64,000 nt of DNA from Sphingobacterium prati (GCF_013167215.1 NZ_JABJWY010000024.1:186001-250000); one strand, 5' to 3'. Shown: positions 8,737 through 18,636, counted from the stretch's first letter. The notes: generated from the sequence alone by a model not told the origin. Numbers and translations are program-made.

Positions 8737-11700
8737 CTATAGGTTAAAGTTTAGTCCAAACATTAAAGTGCGCGTACGCGGGTACGTTTGGCGATTATCA
8801 ATCCCAGGGGTTAATCCCCCTAGCCCAACCTCCGGGTCGATCCCTTTGTATTTTGTTACTACAAAAACATTATTCATCGTTGCATAGACCCTTAGATTTT
8901 TCACAGGTATATTTCTGATCGGCAGATTATACGCTAGCGTGATGTAAGCCAAGCGCAAGAAACTTCCATTCTCCAGGTAACGATCAGATAAGTAATGTGC
9001 ATTGATGTCTGTCATTCTTTCAGTCTCCAATACACTGGCAAGCAGATTTTTTTGCCCCGCATTTCCGACTACGTTCGAATGGCGTGCACGCGTAGCATTC
9101 AAGATCTTCTGACCAAAGGCTCCCTGGAACATACCAGTCAAAGAAAAGCTATTATAAGAAAAGCTATTGCTCCAGCCCAACGTTAATTTCGGCTGCGGGC
9201 TTCCGGTCACGGCCTGATCTTTCTTTTGAGGTGTGATGGTGGTCTCGCCGGTACGTTCACCGGTCTTCGCATCCCGCGCATAGAATACGGACACACCCTT
9301 ATCATTATACCCAGCCCATTCCCAGGTATAGAACTGTCCGATGGGTGCACCCGGTGTTAGGCGTTGCTGAAAGAAATTACTTTGCCCTGCCCCACCCAGA
9401 TCCGAGAGCTCAATATAATCCTGGGTAAATTGCTGATTGGCAATACTCACGACCTTATTGCTGTTATGCGACAGTACCAATCCGGTATTCCATTTAAAAT
9501 GCGTTTTATCAATAGCTTTTGCATTTAGCGTCAGCTCTACCCCACGGTTTTCAATTTCGCCCACGTTAGCTGTCAGTATCGGAAAGATATATTTCGACTG
9601 GCTCACCTGGTAATCGTAGATCAGATCACTCGTTTTCTTTTTATAAAGCTCCAATGATCCCGTGAGACGGTTATTTAAAAATCCAAAATCCAGACCGAGA
9701 TTGATCATACTGGTCGTTTCCCATTTAAGGTCGGGATTGCTATTTCGAAGCACCTGCAATGTCCGTAATGGGCTTATCAAGCCTTGCGCATTCACATAAT
9801 CGAAGAACCTCGAAGATGCCCCCTGAACACTTTGTGCGGTAAAAGCGTCAAAGCCGAGCGAATTCCCACTGACACCATAACCTGCGCGAAGTTTCAGATC
9901 ATCAAAAACCCCCATTTCGCGGATGAAAGGCTCCTCTGACAAGCGCCAGGCCGCTGATACCGAAGGGAAAGTTGCCCAACGGTTGTTGGTACCAAAGGCT
10001 GAAGACCCATCGCGCCGCAGTGTCGCCTGTAGTAGGTATTTACTGTTGTACGCATAATTTACCCGGCCATATACTGAGATCATACGCAACGTAGAGAGGT
10101 AATAATTCCCAAATCCCAGCAGGTCAACAACATTGGCCATTCCTGGGTTATAATAGCTTAAATCGTCGTTATAATAATCCGATGTCGTCAGTTGAAAGCC
10201 GTCATTATTATTGTTCTCTTCCCAAGAATATCCGGCCAAGGCCGACACTTTATGTTTATCAGCAAACGTCTTTTCATAGCTGAGGTTCATTTCCATCACT
10301 TTGCGTTCATCTTCTACCGCTGCGCGGATAGACTTTCCATTTTGTCCCCGGGCAGCCATGGAAAGATTGGAGTTATATTGCGCATTATTGAACTGTCGGT
10401 TTTGAAGAGAAAGATCGATATTATAAGTCAATCCGGGCAAAATCTCATAGCCCAGCTTGGCATGAGCTTGAATCACTTTGGTTTTAGAAAAATTTGTATT
10501 TTCTTCGATCAACGATACAGGATTCGCATACTGCGAGCGGTCAGGCTTTTCAAACCAGGCACCATCTGCTTTTTTGATTGGCGAGACCGGCAAATAATAG
10601 TACATCGCATCGTATACACTGAGCCCCTGATCCAATGCTAAGACGTCATTCTGTTTCGTAATGCTAGCGTTGACATTAAAGGAAGCAGTCAGACGATTAT
10701 TGAGTGCCTTAGTCTGCAAAAATGCCCGGGCAATCTGACGACCCATGTCAGTACCTTTGATGACCCCATTATTTTTGATGGTATTGAGACTGATGCTGTA
10801 CTGTGTTTTTTCGGCGCCACCAAGGATAGAGATATTATGGTTGTTGGATATCCCAGTGCGTTCGACTGCACGCTGCCAATCTGTATCCGCACCCAGATCA
10901 TCGGTAGGCTCCATAGAAAAACCATTTTCACTGATATAAGAACGGTATTGCGAAGCGTCCATCATCTCATAATGCTTGGCCACTTTGTCAATCGCCAAAT
11001 AACCGTTATAATTGATCGTTGTCTGTCCTGTTTTTCCTCGTTTGGTAGTAACGATAATGACACCATTGGCCGCTTTGGAGCCGTAAATTGCTGTTGCGGA
11101 GGCATCGCGGAGCACATCAATGGAGGCAATATCATCTGGAGCGACCAACGTCAAAGATGCTCCAGGGACACCATCAATGACATAATACGGTTCCATCGCT
11201 TCGCCGCTACGCAATGTCGAAGCACCACGCAAACTGATGGAAGGAGTTGCATTGGGGTTGCTGTTATTCGTCGAAATTGTCAAACCCGCCACTTTTCCCT
11301 GTAACATTTGAGCCGGAGAAGTAAACACTCCTACATTGGTGTCCTCAGCTTTAATGGTACTGATGGAGCTCGTGACATCCTTTCGTGATACCCGACCATA
11401 GCCGATGACGACTTCATCTAGTTTAACCGCGCTCTGCTGCAACTTGACACTGAGCGAAAGCGGCTTCCTCGCCTCAATAACGTAACCCGATAAGGTATCT
11501 GACTGAAAGCCAACGGCCGAGAATACAAATTGATATCCCGCTCGTTCGACCAAATTTTGGAAATGGAATAGTCCTCGGTTGTCCGTGCTCGTAGTTACGC
11601 TTTTCCCGCCATTTAACTGGATCGCTTTAACACTGACGCCAGGCATAAATTCACCCTTTTCATTTTGTACTGCCCCTTTTACCTGATCCTGCTGGGCATG

Positions 11701-11775
11701 AGCATGACCAAGTCCAGCAGCGAGCAGCGCAAAAATAAGCACATTCTTTTTTTGTGGATTTGTTTTTTTGAGCAT
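8737..11775 (-). CDS. SusC/RagA-type TonB-linked outer-membrane receptor, locus I
   Basis: 1012 residues, ATG at 11775. Signal peptide ending AHAQ, then a carboxypeptidase-regulatory-like beta domain (about 30-110), the linker LDEVVIGYGRVSRKDVTSS, a plug domain with LQGKVAGL and the SusC signature DVLRDASATAIYGSKAANG, and a long beta-barrel ending TLMFGLNFNL with a terminal aromatic/hydrophobic strand. It imports a ligand with TonB energy together with the SusD downstream. No STN signalling domain is visible ahead of the plug even though a FecR/sigma pair directly precedes it, so the route of signal transfer to FecR is unclear. It begins 5 bases after the fecR stop. Confidence 0.94.
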   Translation of the reverse strand: MLKKTNPQKKNVLIFALLAAGLGHAHAQQDQVKGAVQNEKGEFMPGVSVKAIQLNGGKSVTTSTDNRGLFHFQNLVERAGYQFVFSAVGFQSDTLSGYVIEARKPLSLSVKLQQSAVKLDEVVIGYGRVSRKDVTSSISTIKAEDTNVGVFTSPAQMLQGKVAGLTISTNNSNPNATPSISLRGASTLRSGEAMEPYYVIDGVPGASLTLVAPDDIASIDVLRDASATAIYGSKAANGVIIVTTKRGKTGQTTINYNGYLAIDKVAKHYEMMDASQYRSYISENGFSMEPTDDLGADTDWQRAVERTGISNNHNISILGGAEKTQYSISLNTIKNNGVIKGTDMGRQIARAFLQTKALNNRLTASFNVNASITKQNDVLALDQGLSVYDAMYYYLPVSPIKKADGAWFEKPDRSQYANPVSLIEENTNFSKTKVIQAHAKLGYEILPGLTYNIDLSLQNRQFNNAQYNSNLSMAARGQNGKSIRAAVEDERKVMEMNLSYEKTFADKHKVSALAGYSWEENNNNDGFQLTTSDYYNDDLSYYNPGMANVVDLLGFGNYYLSTLRMISVYGRVNYAYNSKYLLQATLRRDGSSAFGTNNRWATFPSVSAAWRLSEEPFIREMGVFDDLKLRAGYGVSGNSLGFDAFTAQSVQGASSRFFDYVNAQGLISPLRTLQVLRNSNPDLKWETTSMINLGLDFGFLNNRLTGSLELYKKKTSDLIYDYQVSQSKYIFPILTANVGEIENRGVELTLNAKAIDKTHFKWNTGLVLSHNSNKVVSIANQQFTQDYIELSDLGGAGQSNFFQQRLTPGAPIGQFYTWEWAGYNDKGVSVFYARDAKTGERTGETTITPQKKDQAVTGSPQPKLTLGWSNSFSYNSFSLTGMFQGAFGQKILNATRARHSNVVGNAGQKNLLASVLETERMTDINAHYLSDRYLENGSFLRLAYITLAYNLPIRNIPVKNLRVYATMNNVFVVTKYKGIDPEVGLGGLTPGIDNRQTYPRTRTLMFGLNFNL

Positions 11776-11780
11776 ATCTG

Positions 11781-12845
11781 TTAGTTGTTTAGATTTTCAA
11801 TAATTGTATTTTCCTGTTTATAAAGCGTGTAACTTTCATCCGCATTTACGACGTAGCGCAATTCATTGATTAGGCAGATGGTGGTCAAGATATCCTTCAA
11901 TTGCTCCTTTTGCACGTCAATCTTGCCTGTATAATGAATTTCGGTTATACCTTTGTCACCAATACTGATCTTATGATTGAATGCATTTTCCAAAGCCTGC
12001 AACACTGCAGGCATAGGGGTGTTTTTCAGCACTAACAGATCTGCATCCTGTACAGGTAAATGTCCTTTTTTCTCAGTAGGCCTTTTACTTTGCACAGACA
12101 AGGTCGTGCCGCCCACCTTGTCGATAGTCAATTGCTGTCCGGGACTATTTAGAAAGACCCTTTTAAACCGGTTGGTAACAGAGGATATGAGTATCTTACC
12201 GCTATGCAATGCTACCTGCACAGCATTATTTTTGAAGGAAGTATTGATCGTAAAAGAAGTTCCAAGGGCTGTTGTCTTCGTTCCTATTGCGATCACAGAG
12301 AATGGACGTCGAGGATCCGCGGCCACCTTAAAGTAGGCTCTACCAACAAGCTGTATATCGCGCGTGTTGGCCGTAAAATTTTTTATATAGCGAATATGGC
12401 TTTTGCGAAAGAGTTTGACCCGAGAACCATCTGGTAGATCCACCAGCATGGCTTGTTGACTTGTATTTTCGATTAAGGTCCAGCTTGTATCATTGACCGC
12501 CACGCGTCGTGCAAACGCAGGCGACTCACGCATCGACATCATTTGTTTATCCTGTGTCCACCATGTAATAAAATGAAATGAAAAGAATAAAAATACCGCT
12601 GCTGCGGAGACATAGCGTAGCAATCGCGCAATCATATGCTTACGCAGAGCTCTACGGTCTAATTGCTCCTCCTGTTCTCGAATAACGGTCTGGATGACTA
12701 TTTTCATCCGATCGCTGGGGATGGTTTCGTTGGAAGAGCTGCTGTCGAATTTTTGCCAATCTTCATCCTTGAAAAGTTCATCCACCAGAAAAGGCATTTT
12801 CCAGATTTTCTTTCGGAGCTGTTGCTGCTTTTTGTCATGCTTCAT
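11781..12845 (-). CDS. FecR-family anti-sigma/sigma regulator, locus I
   Basis: 354 residues from the ATG at 12845 (GGGG a few bases upstream); the open frame continues to a TTG at 12890 that I do not think is used. N-terminal cytoplasmic part, one membrane segment (AAAVFLFFSFHFITWW), then the periplasmic FecR domain (DTSWTLIEN...LPDGSRVKLFRKSHIRY, LVGRAYFKVA, TALGTSFTI) and a DUF4974-like secretin/STN-type tail (about the last 70 residues, MPAVLQALENAF). It should hold or activate the sigma factor encoded just upstream in response to the state of the receptor, and so control locus I. Confidence 0.9.
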   Translation of the reverse strand: MKHDKKQQQLRKKIWKMPFLVDELFKDEDWQKFDSSSSNETIPSDRMKIVIQTVIREQEEQLDRRALRKHMIARLLRYVSAAAVFLFFSFHFITWWTQDKQMMSMRESPAFARRVAVNDTSWTLIENTSQQAMLVDLPDGSRVKLFRKSHIRYIKNFTANTRDIQLVGRAYFKVAADPRRPFSVIAIGTKTTALGTSFTINTSFKNNAVQVALHSGKILISSVTNRFKRVFLNSPGQQLTIDKVGGTTLSVQSKRPTEKKGHLPVQDADLLVLKNTPMPAVLQALENAFNHKISIGDKGITEIHYTGKIDVQKEQLKDILTTICLINELRYVVNADESYTLYKQENTIIENLNN

Positions 12846-12928
12846 ACCCCTATTACGCAGGCCAGCTCCTTGTCCCCTACTCCTTAACAATTATTTAATA
12901 AAGGAAGATTATTCTTAACATAAAGGAC

Positions 12929-13453
12929 TTATAGCATAATCGAATAGAGATGTTGTTTGAGCTGTAACAGGGCTTTGCTAATGTGCTGTTCTACGGTTTT
13001 TGTGGAGATAGAAAATTGAGCTGCAATTTCTTTATGCGAAAGCCCTTCTTTGCGGCTTAACTCAAAGACCTTGCGGCGCATTGCCGGCATATTTTGGATA
13101 TCCCTTTCCATCATACGTAATAAATCTTTGCTTTCGATCACACGGATCAGGCTATCTGTAAAAGGTGTCGCTGCTGTTTGTCCTTCATGTTTAAAACGCG
13201 TAGCCTCTTTGCGCAGCAGATCTATCATGACCTGTCTGGCCATACCAAACAGCTGGATTAAAATACTGAGCTGCCCATTCAGTTTTTCCCTTTGATTCCA
13301 CAGTTTGATGAAGGTCAACTGTGTCACTTCCTGTGCTATATAATCAGACTGAGTTCGTTTTAGGACAAACCCGTAAATTTGTCGGTGATACTTTTCGTAT
13401 ACGATATTAAAGCTTTTTTGGTCGGCAGATTTGATAGGCTGAATGTGTTCCAT
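12929..13453 (-). CDS. FecI-like ECF sigma-70 factor, locus I
   Basis: 174 residues, ATG at 13453. Region 2 (FNIVYEKYHRQIYGFVLKR, IAQEVTQLTFIKLW) and region 4 (ELSRKEGLSHKEIAAQFSISTKTVEQHISKAL) of sigma-70 are both present, as is the short length of the ECF group. It is followed by its FecR regulator (83 bases), SusC, SusD and the phosphatase, the standard order for cell-surface signalling in Bacteroidota. The 220 bases upstream (13454-13673) hold no gene and should contain the promoter; I see no convincing promoter there. Confidence 0.92.
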   Translation of the reverse strand: MEHIQPIKSADQKSFNIVYEKYHRQIYGFVLKRTQSDYIAQEVTQLTFIKLWNQREKLNGQLSILIQLFGMARQVMIDLLRKEATRFKHEGQTAATPFTDSLIRVIESKDLLRMMERDIQNMPAMRRKVFELSRKEGLSHKEIAAQFSISTKTVEQHISKALLQLKQHLYSIML

Positions 13454-13673
13454 TACACCTCCAAAAGTAACAGAACAACGTTTATTTAATATTAAGTAAT
13501 TATAAAATCTGAAATAAACAGATCACATCATCACTATGCTATAGTTCAGACAATATTAACGCTAAAAATGAACCAAATACCGCTATCTATAGCATGAGCT
13601 ATTATTTCCTTTAAGATTTTGAATGCAATAATATAGCGTAAAGTACGCCATCGCAGAGCCGCAAAATGTCCAT

Positions 13674-14696
13674 TTAAATTAGTTCAAATTCATCATTTAA
13701 TCGTTGTTCATCTATTGTTTTTAATGTTCGCCAAAAATCATTTATATTGTTTTTGAGATCTCGCGAGGGTGTAACCAATTTTTTAAGCTTCTCTTCAGGT
13801 AGTAAGCGTTTTAATTTTTTCCGGATTTGAGAATTAAGTTTAAGCTCCTCAGGACGGTGTAAGTATATTCTAAAATATAGCATATTCACATAGACCGTTG
13901 CACTTACCTTTACCAACCAAGGATTGGATCTCAGCGTTTTTGTAGTAACGTCTATATAAGATATCGTACCGTCTTTCATATATACATCTGATTTGCGCAG
14001 ACCTTTCACGACAATTACGGCTTGGAAGCATTTTATTGTTTTTTGATCATGCAGCTCGGTTTTATCTTGTCTGCGCAACACATATTCCATTAATGCTAAG
14101 CAATCCCGTTCTCTCTTCCAAAGCGTCATTAAAGGCTCCAGGAATTGGTTAGTATCGTTCGGAAAAAGAAATTGCATTTTTTGTTGGCCAGATTCAAGCT
14201 CTTGGGACAAAAGCATCTTTTTTCCAACAGTTATAGCCTCACTTCTTTGTCCCTTTCTAAGGATGCCGTCCTTTTCAGAGGAAAAACACTGCCGATCGAG
14301 CAATGCAATTTGGAGCATTTTCGGTGCACTTAAAGACCTAATGTACGCATTCGATTGAAACAAAATATTCCTAGCATAGCCATAAGCCAACACGTTATTA
14401 ACTAAAATTACCGTCCTAAAGAGCAAAGCAACGGTCAGCAGGTACGGCACGGAATATATGGTTAAGCCCAGCCTGTCGAATACAAATACTTCGACCACGG
14501 TAGCGTGAAAGGTTAGTATAAAACCAATAACTTCAACTGCTTCCCTAATCGTAATTCGGAAATCTATCAACAGAAAAAAAAGCAGGAATGCAGTCCAACA
14601 AAAGAGGTTAGGCATTACCCTACTTCTTACTGAAATTATTTTACTTAATAAACACAAGAATATTATTCTAAAACGCTTGAATTTTCGACGCTGCAT
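13674..14696 (-). CDS. unrecognised membrane protein
   Basis: 340 residues, ATG at 14696. I do not recognise a family. The N-terminus is strongly basic (MQRRKFKRFR), followed by three or so hydrophobic segments within about residues 8-115 (LFCWTAFLLFFLLI, VIGFILTFHATVVEVFVF, PYLLTVALLFRTVILV). The remaining 220 residues are soluble, charged and rich in Lys/Arg/Leu, with a basic stretch KKLKRLLPEEKLKKL near 290-305. No cysteine motif or enzyme signature is seen. It stands alone between the locus I sigma gene and a divergent AraC regulator, with AT-rich flanks. Coding is supported by frame length and the membrane/soluble organisation; function is unknown. Confidence 0.65.
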   Translation of the reverse strand: MQRRKFKRFRIIFLCLLSKIISVRSRVMPNLFCWTAFLLFFLLIDFRITIREAVEVIGFILTFHATVVEVFVFDRLGLTIYSVPYLLTVALLFRTVILVNNVLAYGYARNILFQSNAYIRSLSAPKMLQIALLDRQCFSSEKDGILRKGQRSEAITVGKKMLLSQELESGQQKMQFLFPNDTNQFLEPLMTLWKRERDCLALMEYVLRRQDKTELHDQKTIKCFQAVIVVKGLRKSDVYMKDGTISYIDVTTKTLRSNPWLVKVSATVYVNMLYFRIYLHRPEELKLNSQIRKKLKRLLPEEKLKKLVTPSRDLKNNINDFWRTLKTIDEQRLNDEFELI

Positions 14697-15009
14697 ACGT
14701 ATGGATAACTTAATTAATAATTGGTCTTACCGTAGTTGACGGTAAATTAGAGCTTAGTCTTTCCGGCCAGGAGCGAATACTGATAGGATTGATTTAACAT
14801 CAAAAACAAAACAACACTCTATTCAAACTTACAAAATTTCTTTTAATTATAAATCTATTTCAATATTTAACATTCCGTAAAATTTTACAGAATCCTGCTT
14901 TTTATAAGCAATATGCTTGCTTTACGAATTTTTGTGTGTTTTATTTGCTAATCAGTTGAATTAAAGAGCAAAACCAATTCTTCCAATAAGCCCAATGATG
15001 GCCTAATAA
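14697..15009. promoter_or_regulatory. divergent intergenic region with a near-perfect 20-base palindrome
   Basis: This AT-rich 313-base gap separates the divergent membrane-protein and AraC genes. It holds the dyad TTCCGTAAAA / TTTTACAGAA at 14873-14892 (one mismatch in ten pairs), followed by AAGCAATATGCTT. A dyad about 120 bases before the AraC start could be an operator or an RNA hairpin; I cannot tell which. Confidence 0.4.
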
Positions 15010-16047
15010 ATGAACAGCACTATGCACACCCAATCCTTCCAATTAATAGAAACAGATATGCATTTTGTAAACGGGAGTATGCATACAAAATCCCTGCGGC
15101 AAAGATTACCAGGTAGCCGGCAGAGACTTCTTTGCAATAGTAGGATCAGTATATTTGAAGAATACCTTAGAACAGGCAACCTGGAGAGTTATAGTTATAC
15201 CGTCGAAGTCGATGTGCCTACATGGATCGACTTTCAGATTTTCAACCCTCAAATACATTTACTTTATCATATGGATGGACGCAAACCTGTTCGATATTGC
15301 CAATGCCAAAACAATACCGAATATTTATTTTCCCCTCAAACTGGAGTTTTCTTTTATGTTCCAAAGGCAAGCTTCACCTTACATTTTGATCCTGGAAAAT
15401 ATCATATTCAGGGGTTCACTTTGCCCAGAGACCTTTTCAACCTCAGTGAATTGGCGGAATTTGAACATCTTGCCGAAATCATTGCTGCCAATATGCGGGA
15501 ACTTCAGCATTATAAAACGAGTATCAATTTCATGGCTTCGGAACATACCAGACGTATTCTCGGCGAGTTAAGTGCCGAACTGGAAAAAAGTCCCCTTATA
15601 CCAAAGATCAGCATCTTGGGAAAGATCCAGAATCTACTTTACCTCAGCAAGGATAAACTATTAAAAGCGAATGGACGACTGCGTATCCCCGAATTGATGG
15701 TCCTACAAACGCGACAGCTGATTTACGAACGAATAACTTACACTGACGAATATGTTTTTATCAAAGATATTGCCGATAGTCTGAATATCCAACCTACATA
15801 TCTTAATAACCTGCATAAAAAAAAGTTTGGCATACCCATTAGCGGATACCGGAATCAGGAGTTACTAAAGAAAGCTAAATACTGTCTCGATCAACAATTA
15901 TCCATAAAAATAACAACAAGCAGTTGTGGTTTTGTGGAGCAATCCAGTTTCATTAATTTTTTCAAGAAGCATACGGGATTAACACCCACTCGCTATCTCC
16001 ATGCCAGTATGCCGCCCAAAGATTCGGAAAAAGCGAGCGAGCTGTGA
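15010..16047 (+). CDS. AraC-family transcriptional regulator
   Basis: 345 residues, ATG at 15010. The first 200 residues form a poorly conserved sensing region with no recognisable ligand motif. The C-terminal 100 residues are an AraC double helix-turn-helix: FIKDIADSLNIQPTYLNNLHKKKFG as the first and TTSSCGFVEQSSFINFFKKHTGLTPTRY as the second, the latter with the family's characteristic FINFFKKHTGLTP pattern. It is a DNA-binding regulator of unknown target. The adjacent single-domain response regulator on the same strand (106 bases downstream) may be co-transcribed, but the spacing does not prove it. Confidence 0.9.
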   Translation: MNSTMHTQSFQLIETDMHFVNGSMHTKSLRQRLPGSRQRLLCNSRISIFEEYLRTGNLESYSYTVEVDVPTWIDFQIFNPQIHLLYHMDGRKPVRYCQCQNNTEYLFSPQTGVFFYVPKASFTLHFDPGKYHIQGFTLPRDLFNLSELAEFEHLAEIIAANMRELQHYKTSINFMASEHTRRILGELSAELEKSPLIPKISILGKIQNLLYLSKDKLLKANGRLRIPELMVLQTRQLIYERITYTDEYVFIKDIADSLNIQPTYLNNLHKKKFGIPISGYRNQELLKKAKYCLDQQLSIKITTSSCGFVEQSSFINFFKKHTGLTPTRYLHASMPPKDSEKASEL

Positions 16048-16152
16048 GGCTAGCGTCTAGGTTTTCCTTCGTATTTTCCAGTTTTTTTATCGCTGGCAAT
16101 CCAATGGCATGATTATTTCGTATATTACGCTAACTACATATACTAACTATCT

Positions 16153-16515
16153 ATGGGCACGAAAACAATACTGATCTTCGACGATGACGTCAATATCTTG
16201 GAAATATGTTCCATTGTCCTTGAGCACTTTGGCTATCGGGTTGCGATTTCCGAAACATCGCATAATGTTATTGAACGAGTAGCAGAAGTTCAACCCGACC
16301 TTGTCTTGATGGACAATTGGATACCCGCTATCGGCGGCGTGGAAGCGACACGATTACTCAAAGCACATCCCATATACCATGCTATTCCCGTTATTTTTTC
16401 ATCAGCCAATCTCAATCTCGAAAAGTTGGCTCAAGACGCAGGAGCAGACACCTTTCTGGAAAAACCGTTTGATCTGGATGTTCTTGAAAGCACTGTAAAG
16501 AAAATGCTTGCCTAA
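16153..16515 (+). CDS. single-domain CheY-like response regulator
   Basis: 120 residues, ATG at 16153, consisting of a receiver domain only. Acidic pocket Asp10/Asp11, phospho-acceptor Asp54 in LVLMDNWIP, the Ser of VIFSSA at the switch position and the conserved Lys104 of LEKPF are all present, so phosphorylation should be possible. There is no output domain; such proteins act through protein contacts or phosphorelays. No histidine kinase gene is adjacent, so its partner is unknown. Confidence 0.92.
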   Translation: MGTKTILIFDDDVNILEICSIVLEHFGYRVAISETSHNVIERVAEVQPDLVLMDNWIPAIGGVEATRLLKAHPIYHAIPVIFSSANLNLEKLAQDAGADTFLEKPFDLDVLESTVKKMLA

Positions 16516-16661
16516 TAATCCGCTTTATCATGAATATTTTATCTGGATCAGCCAACAGCTAATGGCTGACTAAACTCGGATAGCCCATCGCTTAGCGGAA
16601 GAATTACGATCATCTCGTCACTTTTTCTTACAAATTATCCCACTTCTTAATCTTTATTTGC

Positions 16662-17030
16662 TTACAGGATTGCCATTGTTTGCTCGCTATTATTTTGTTG
16701 CTCCTGTGAACCTTCGGATGGTACATAAATATTCACATTGTTTCCATTTCGTTTTTTTAAGTAAAACTGGATCTTGGTTGTATCAATATTGCTCGCACCT
16801 GTCGCTGTCCAAATCTTTTGACGCCCCTCGCCATCTATTGTCACTACAGTATCAATGCCACGGGCAATAATTTTTTGCAAGCCTATGTTCGCTATCCGCT
16901 CGCCTTCACGGGTAAGTAGGTGAATATTTCCATCTTTATCAACAAACTGGATCTTTGGTTTGTTGGTGCAGCTAGCAAAGAGAATGGAGCTAAGCAATAA
17001 AAATGAGAAAGCCTTTAATATTGTTTTCAT
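16662..17030 (-). CDS. small lipoprotein of unknown function
   Basis: 122 residues from the ATG at 17030; the open frame extends to 17159 but the signal peptide begins at this ATG. MKTILKAFSFLLLSSILFASC is a clear lipoprotein signal with the lipidated Cys at about residue 21. The mature part is short and polar, with a KIQFVDKDGNIHLL start and a Gln/Asn-rich tail (SQEQQNNSEQ). I recognise no family. The strong signal peptide supports a real envelope protein. It is divergent from the MsrAB gene across a 440-base gap. Confidence 0.7.
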   Translation of the reverse strand: MKTILKAFSFLLLSSILFASCTNKPKIQFVDKDGNIHLLTREGERIANIGLQKIIARGIDTVVTIDGEGRQKIWTATGASNIDTTKIQFYLKKRNGNNVNIYVPSEGSQEQQNNSEQTMAIL

Positions 17031-17470
17031 AAATGTTATATCAAATCTAAAGTGAGAAATTTCTGTTCTATCCTTTTTAACTACGGAAGAGCTATTCGTC
17101 GTTTTATATTGACACAAAAAAGCTGCCAAATAAAAATTATTATCAAATGAGCTTGCCAAATATCAGGTGACCGACCCAGAGCTTGACGACGATATTATAA
17201 AAAATAGTCCATTCACCTAAGCTTTGTTGTGATCTAATAGCTGGATGCGGACTGCGCCTTTTTGTCAGACTTTTCTAAAGCGTCCATCAGTTTGTCTGCC
17301 TGGTGTCAAAATGAGTAGGCTCTCCTCCTCCCAGCCTTTTTTAATGTCAGTACGGTATGGAAAGGGAATAATGTTTGCATCTAAATACAAAGGGCGATAT
17401 CAATTTCCAAGAAGTAAACAAACTGGAATTAGTTATGCTTTAGAAACAAGAAGTAAAAACGTGAGGAAAT
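17031..17470. other. 440-base intergenic stretch without a convincing gene
   Basis: It separates the divergent small lipoprotein and msrAB genes. Two short protein-like stretches end in stops here: about 28 codons on the plus strand ending near 17220 and about 44 codons on the minus strand (about 17265-17397). Neither has a start or a recognisable family; they may be gene remnants or chance. The msrAB ribosome site GTGAGGAAAT lies at the right end. Confidence 0.35.
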
Positions 17471-18580
17471 ATGAAACAATTATTTGTACTGCTTGCCCTA
17501 GGCGTAGGTCTATTTGTGGTCAGCAAGTTTGGCTTTTCACAGAAAGCTACAGGAATAAAATCAGCTAAACAACATACTATGGATAATATACACAACAACG
17601 ATCAAGTCATTTATTTTGCTGGAGGTTGTTTTTGGGGAACCGAACATTTTTTCAAGCAAGTGCGTGGTGTGACCGCAACGGAGGTTGGCTATGCAAATGG
17701 CAATCTTCAGGATCCGACCTATACACAAGTATCTACCGGAAAAACAGGTTTTGCAGAAACTGTTAAGGTAAGCTACGATCCGGAGGTCATTGACCTTAAA
17801 TTGCTAGTTGACCTATTTCTCAAAACAATAGACCCTACGTCACTGAACAAGCAGGGTAATGATATCGGTACCCAATACCGCACTGGTATCTATTATACCA
17901 ATACAACGGATTTGCCGTTGATCAAAGAGCGTTTGGCGGAATTGGCAAAACAATATCCAGCACAGATTGTCGTGGAGCTAGAGCCATTGCAGAACTATTA
18001 CGATGCCGAAACCTACCATCAAAAATATTTGGACAAAAATCCGGGCGGCTACTGCCACATTGGTCCAGATTTATTTGAACTCGCCCGCAAGGCTAATCCA
18101 GAAATCCCAAAAGCACAGTCCGAACCGGCCAAGACTTATAAAAAGGCAGATAAAGAGACTCTGAAGAAAGAACTTACCCCATTGCAATATAATGTGACAC
18201 AAAATAACGCAACTGAGCGCGCCTTTGACAACGAATACAACGACGAGTTCAGGGAGGGCATCTACGTAGACATTACGACCGGCGAGCCCCTATTCGTCTC
18301 CACCGATAAATTTGAATCCGGCTGTGGATGGCCAAGCTTTTCCAAACCGATCAGTGATAGTCTTGTTGAAGAACTGTCAGACAGTTCACATGGTATGCGA
18401 CGCACCGAAGTGCGAAGCAAGACAGGCGATGCTCACCTAGGACATGTATTTGACGATGGCCCCGCAGACCAAGGTGGACTCCGTTATTGCATCAATAGTG
18501 CTTCGCTCAAGTTTATACCCAAAGAAGAAATGAAGGCAAAAGGCTACGAAAAATATTTACCGTTATTGATTAAAAAATAG
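17471..18580 (+). CDS. msrAB: exported MsrA-MsrB methionine sulfoxide reductase fusion
   Basis: 369 residues, ATG at 17471 with AGGA upstream. A signal-like hydrophobic N-terminus (1-23) suggests export to the periplasm. The MsrA domain (about 45-210) has the catalytic GGCFWG with Cys53, the GYANG motif and the [12 protein letters not shown] region. The MsrB domain (about 225-365) has catalytic Cys340 in RYCINS and Cys285 in SGCGWPSF, a probable recycling cysteine. The zinc-binding CxxC of many MsrB proteins is absent (DITTGEPLF in its place), as in PilB-type fusions. It reduces both S- and R-methionine sulfoxide in envelope proteins. The neighbouring sigma/anti-sigma pair is convergent, possibly part of the same oxidative-stress response (inference). 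Confidence 0.95.
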   Translation: MKQLFVLLALGVGLFVVSKFGFSQKATGIKSAKQHTMDNIHNNDQVIYFAGGCFWGTEHFFKQVRGVTATEVGYANGNLQDPTYTQVSTGKTGFAETVKVSYDPEVIDLKLLVDLFLKTIDPTSLNKQGNDIGTQYRTGIYYTNTTDLPLIKERLAELAKQYPAQIVVELEPLQNYYDAETYHQKYLDKNPGGYCHIGPDLFELARKANPEIPKAQSEPAKTYKKADKETLKKELTPLQYNVTQNNATERAFDNEYNDEFREGIYVDITTGEPLFVSTDKFESGCGWPSFSKPISDSLVEELSDSSHGMRRTEVRSKTGDAHLGHVFDDGPADQGGLRYCINSASLKFIPKEEMKAKGYEKYLPLLIKK

Positions 18581-18603
18581 CGGAACTTACAAAACAAAAG
18601 AAG

Positions 18604-18636
18604 ATGCTACGAATAATACGATTCGTGGCATTTTTT
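18604..18636 (+). terminator. intrinsic terminator of msrAB
   Basis: ATGCTACGAAT (18604-18614) pairs with ATTCGTGGCAT (18621-18631; one G-U pair) across a 6-base loop, followed by TTTTTT. It lies 23 bases past the msrAB stop and overlaps the last bases of the convergent anti-sigma gene. Confidence 0.85.

Noticed and set aside
16548..16569. TCAGCCA/TGGCTGA hairpin after the CheY-like gene
   Set aside because: Seven pairs but no T run downstream, so termination is not supported.
17042..17049. TAGATTTG (minus strand), a match to the Bacteroidota -7 element before the small lipoprotein
   Set aside because: It would give a leader of only a few bases and has no TTG at the -33 position.
17245..17568. 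Plus-strand open frame overlapping the msrAB start
   Set aside because: It runs into msrAB in another frame, has Cys/Arg-rich shadow-like composition and no ribosome site; msrAB itself has a clear start.
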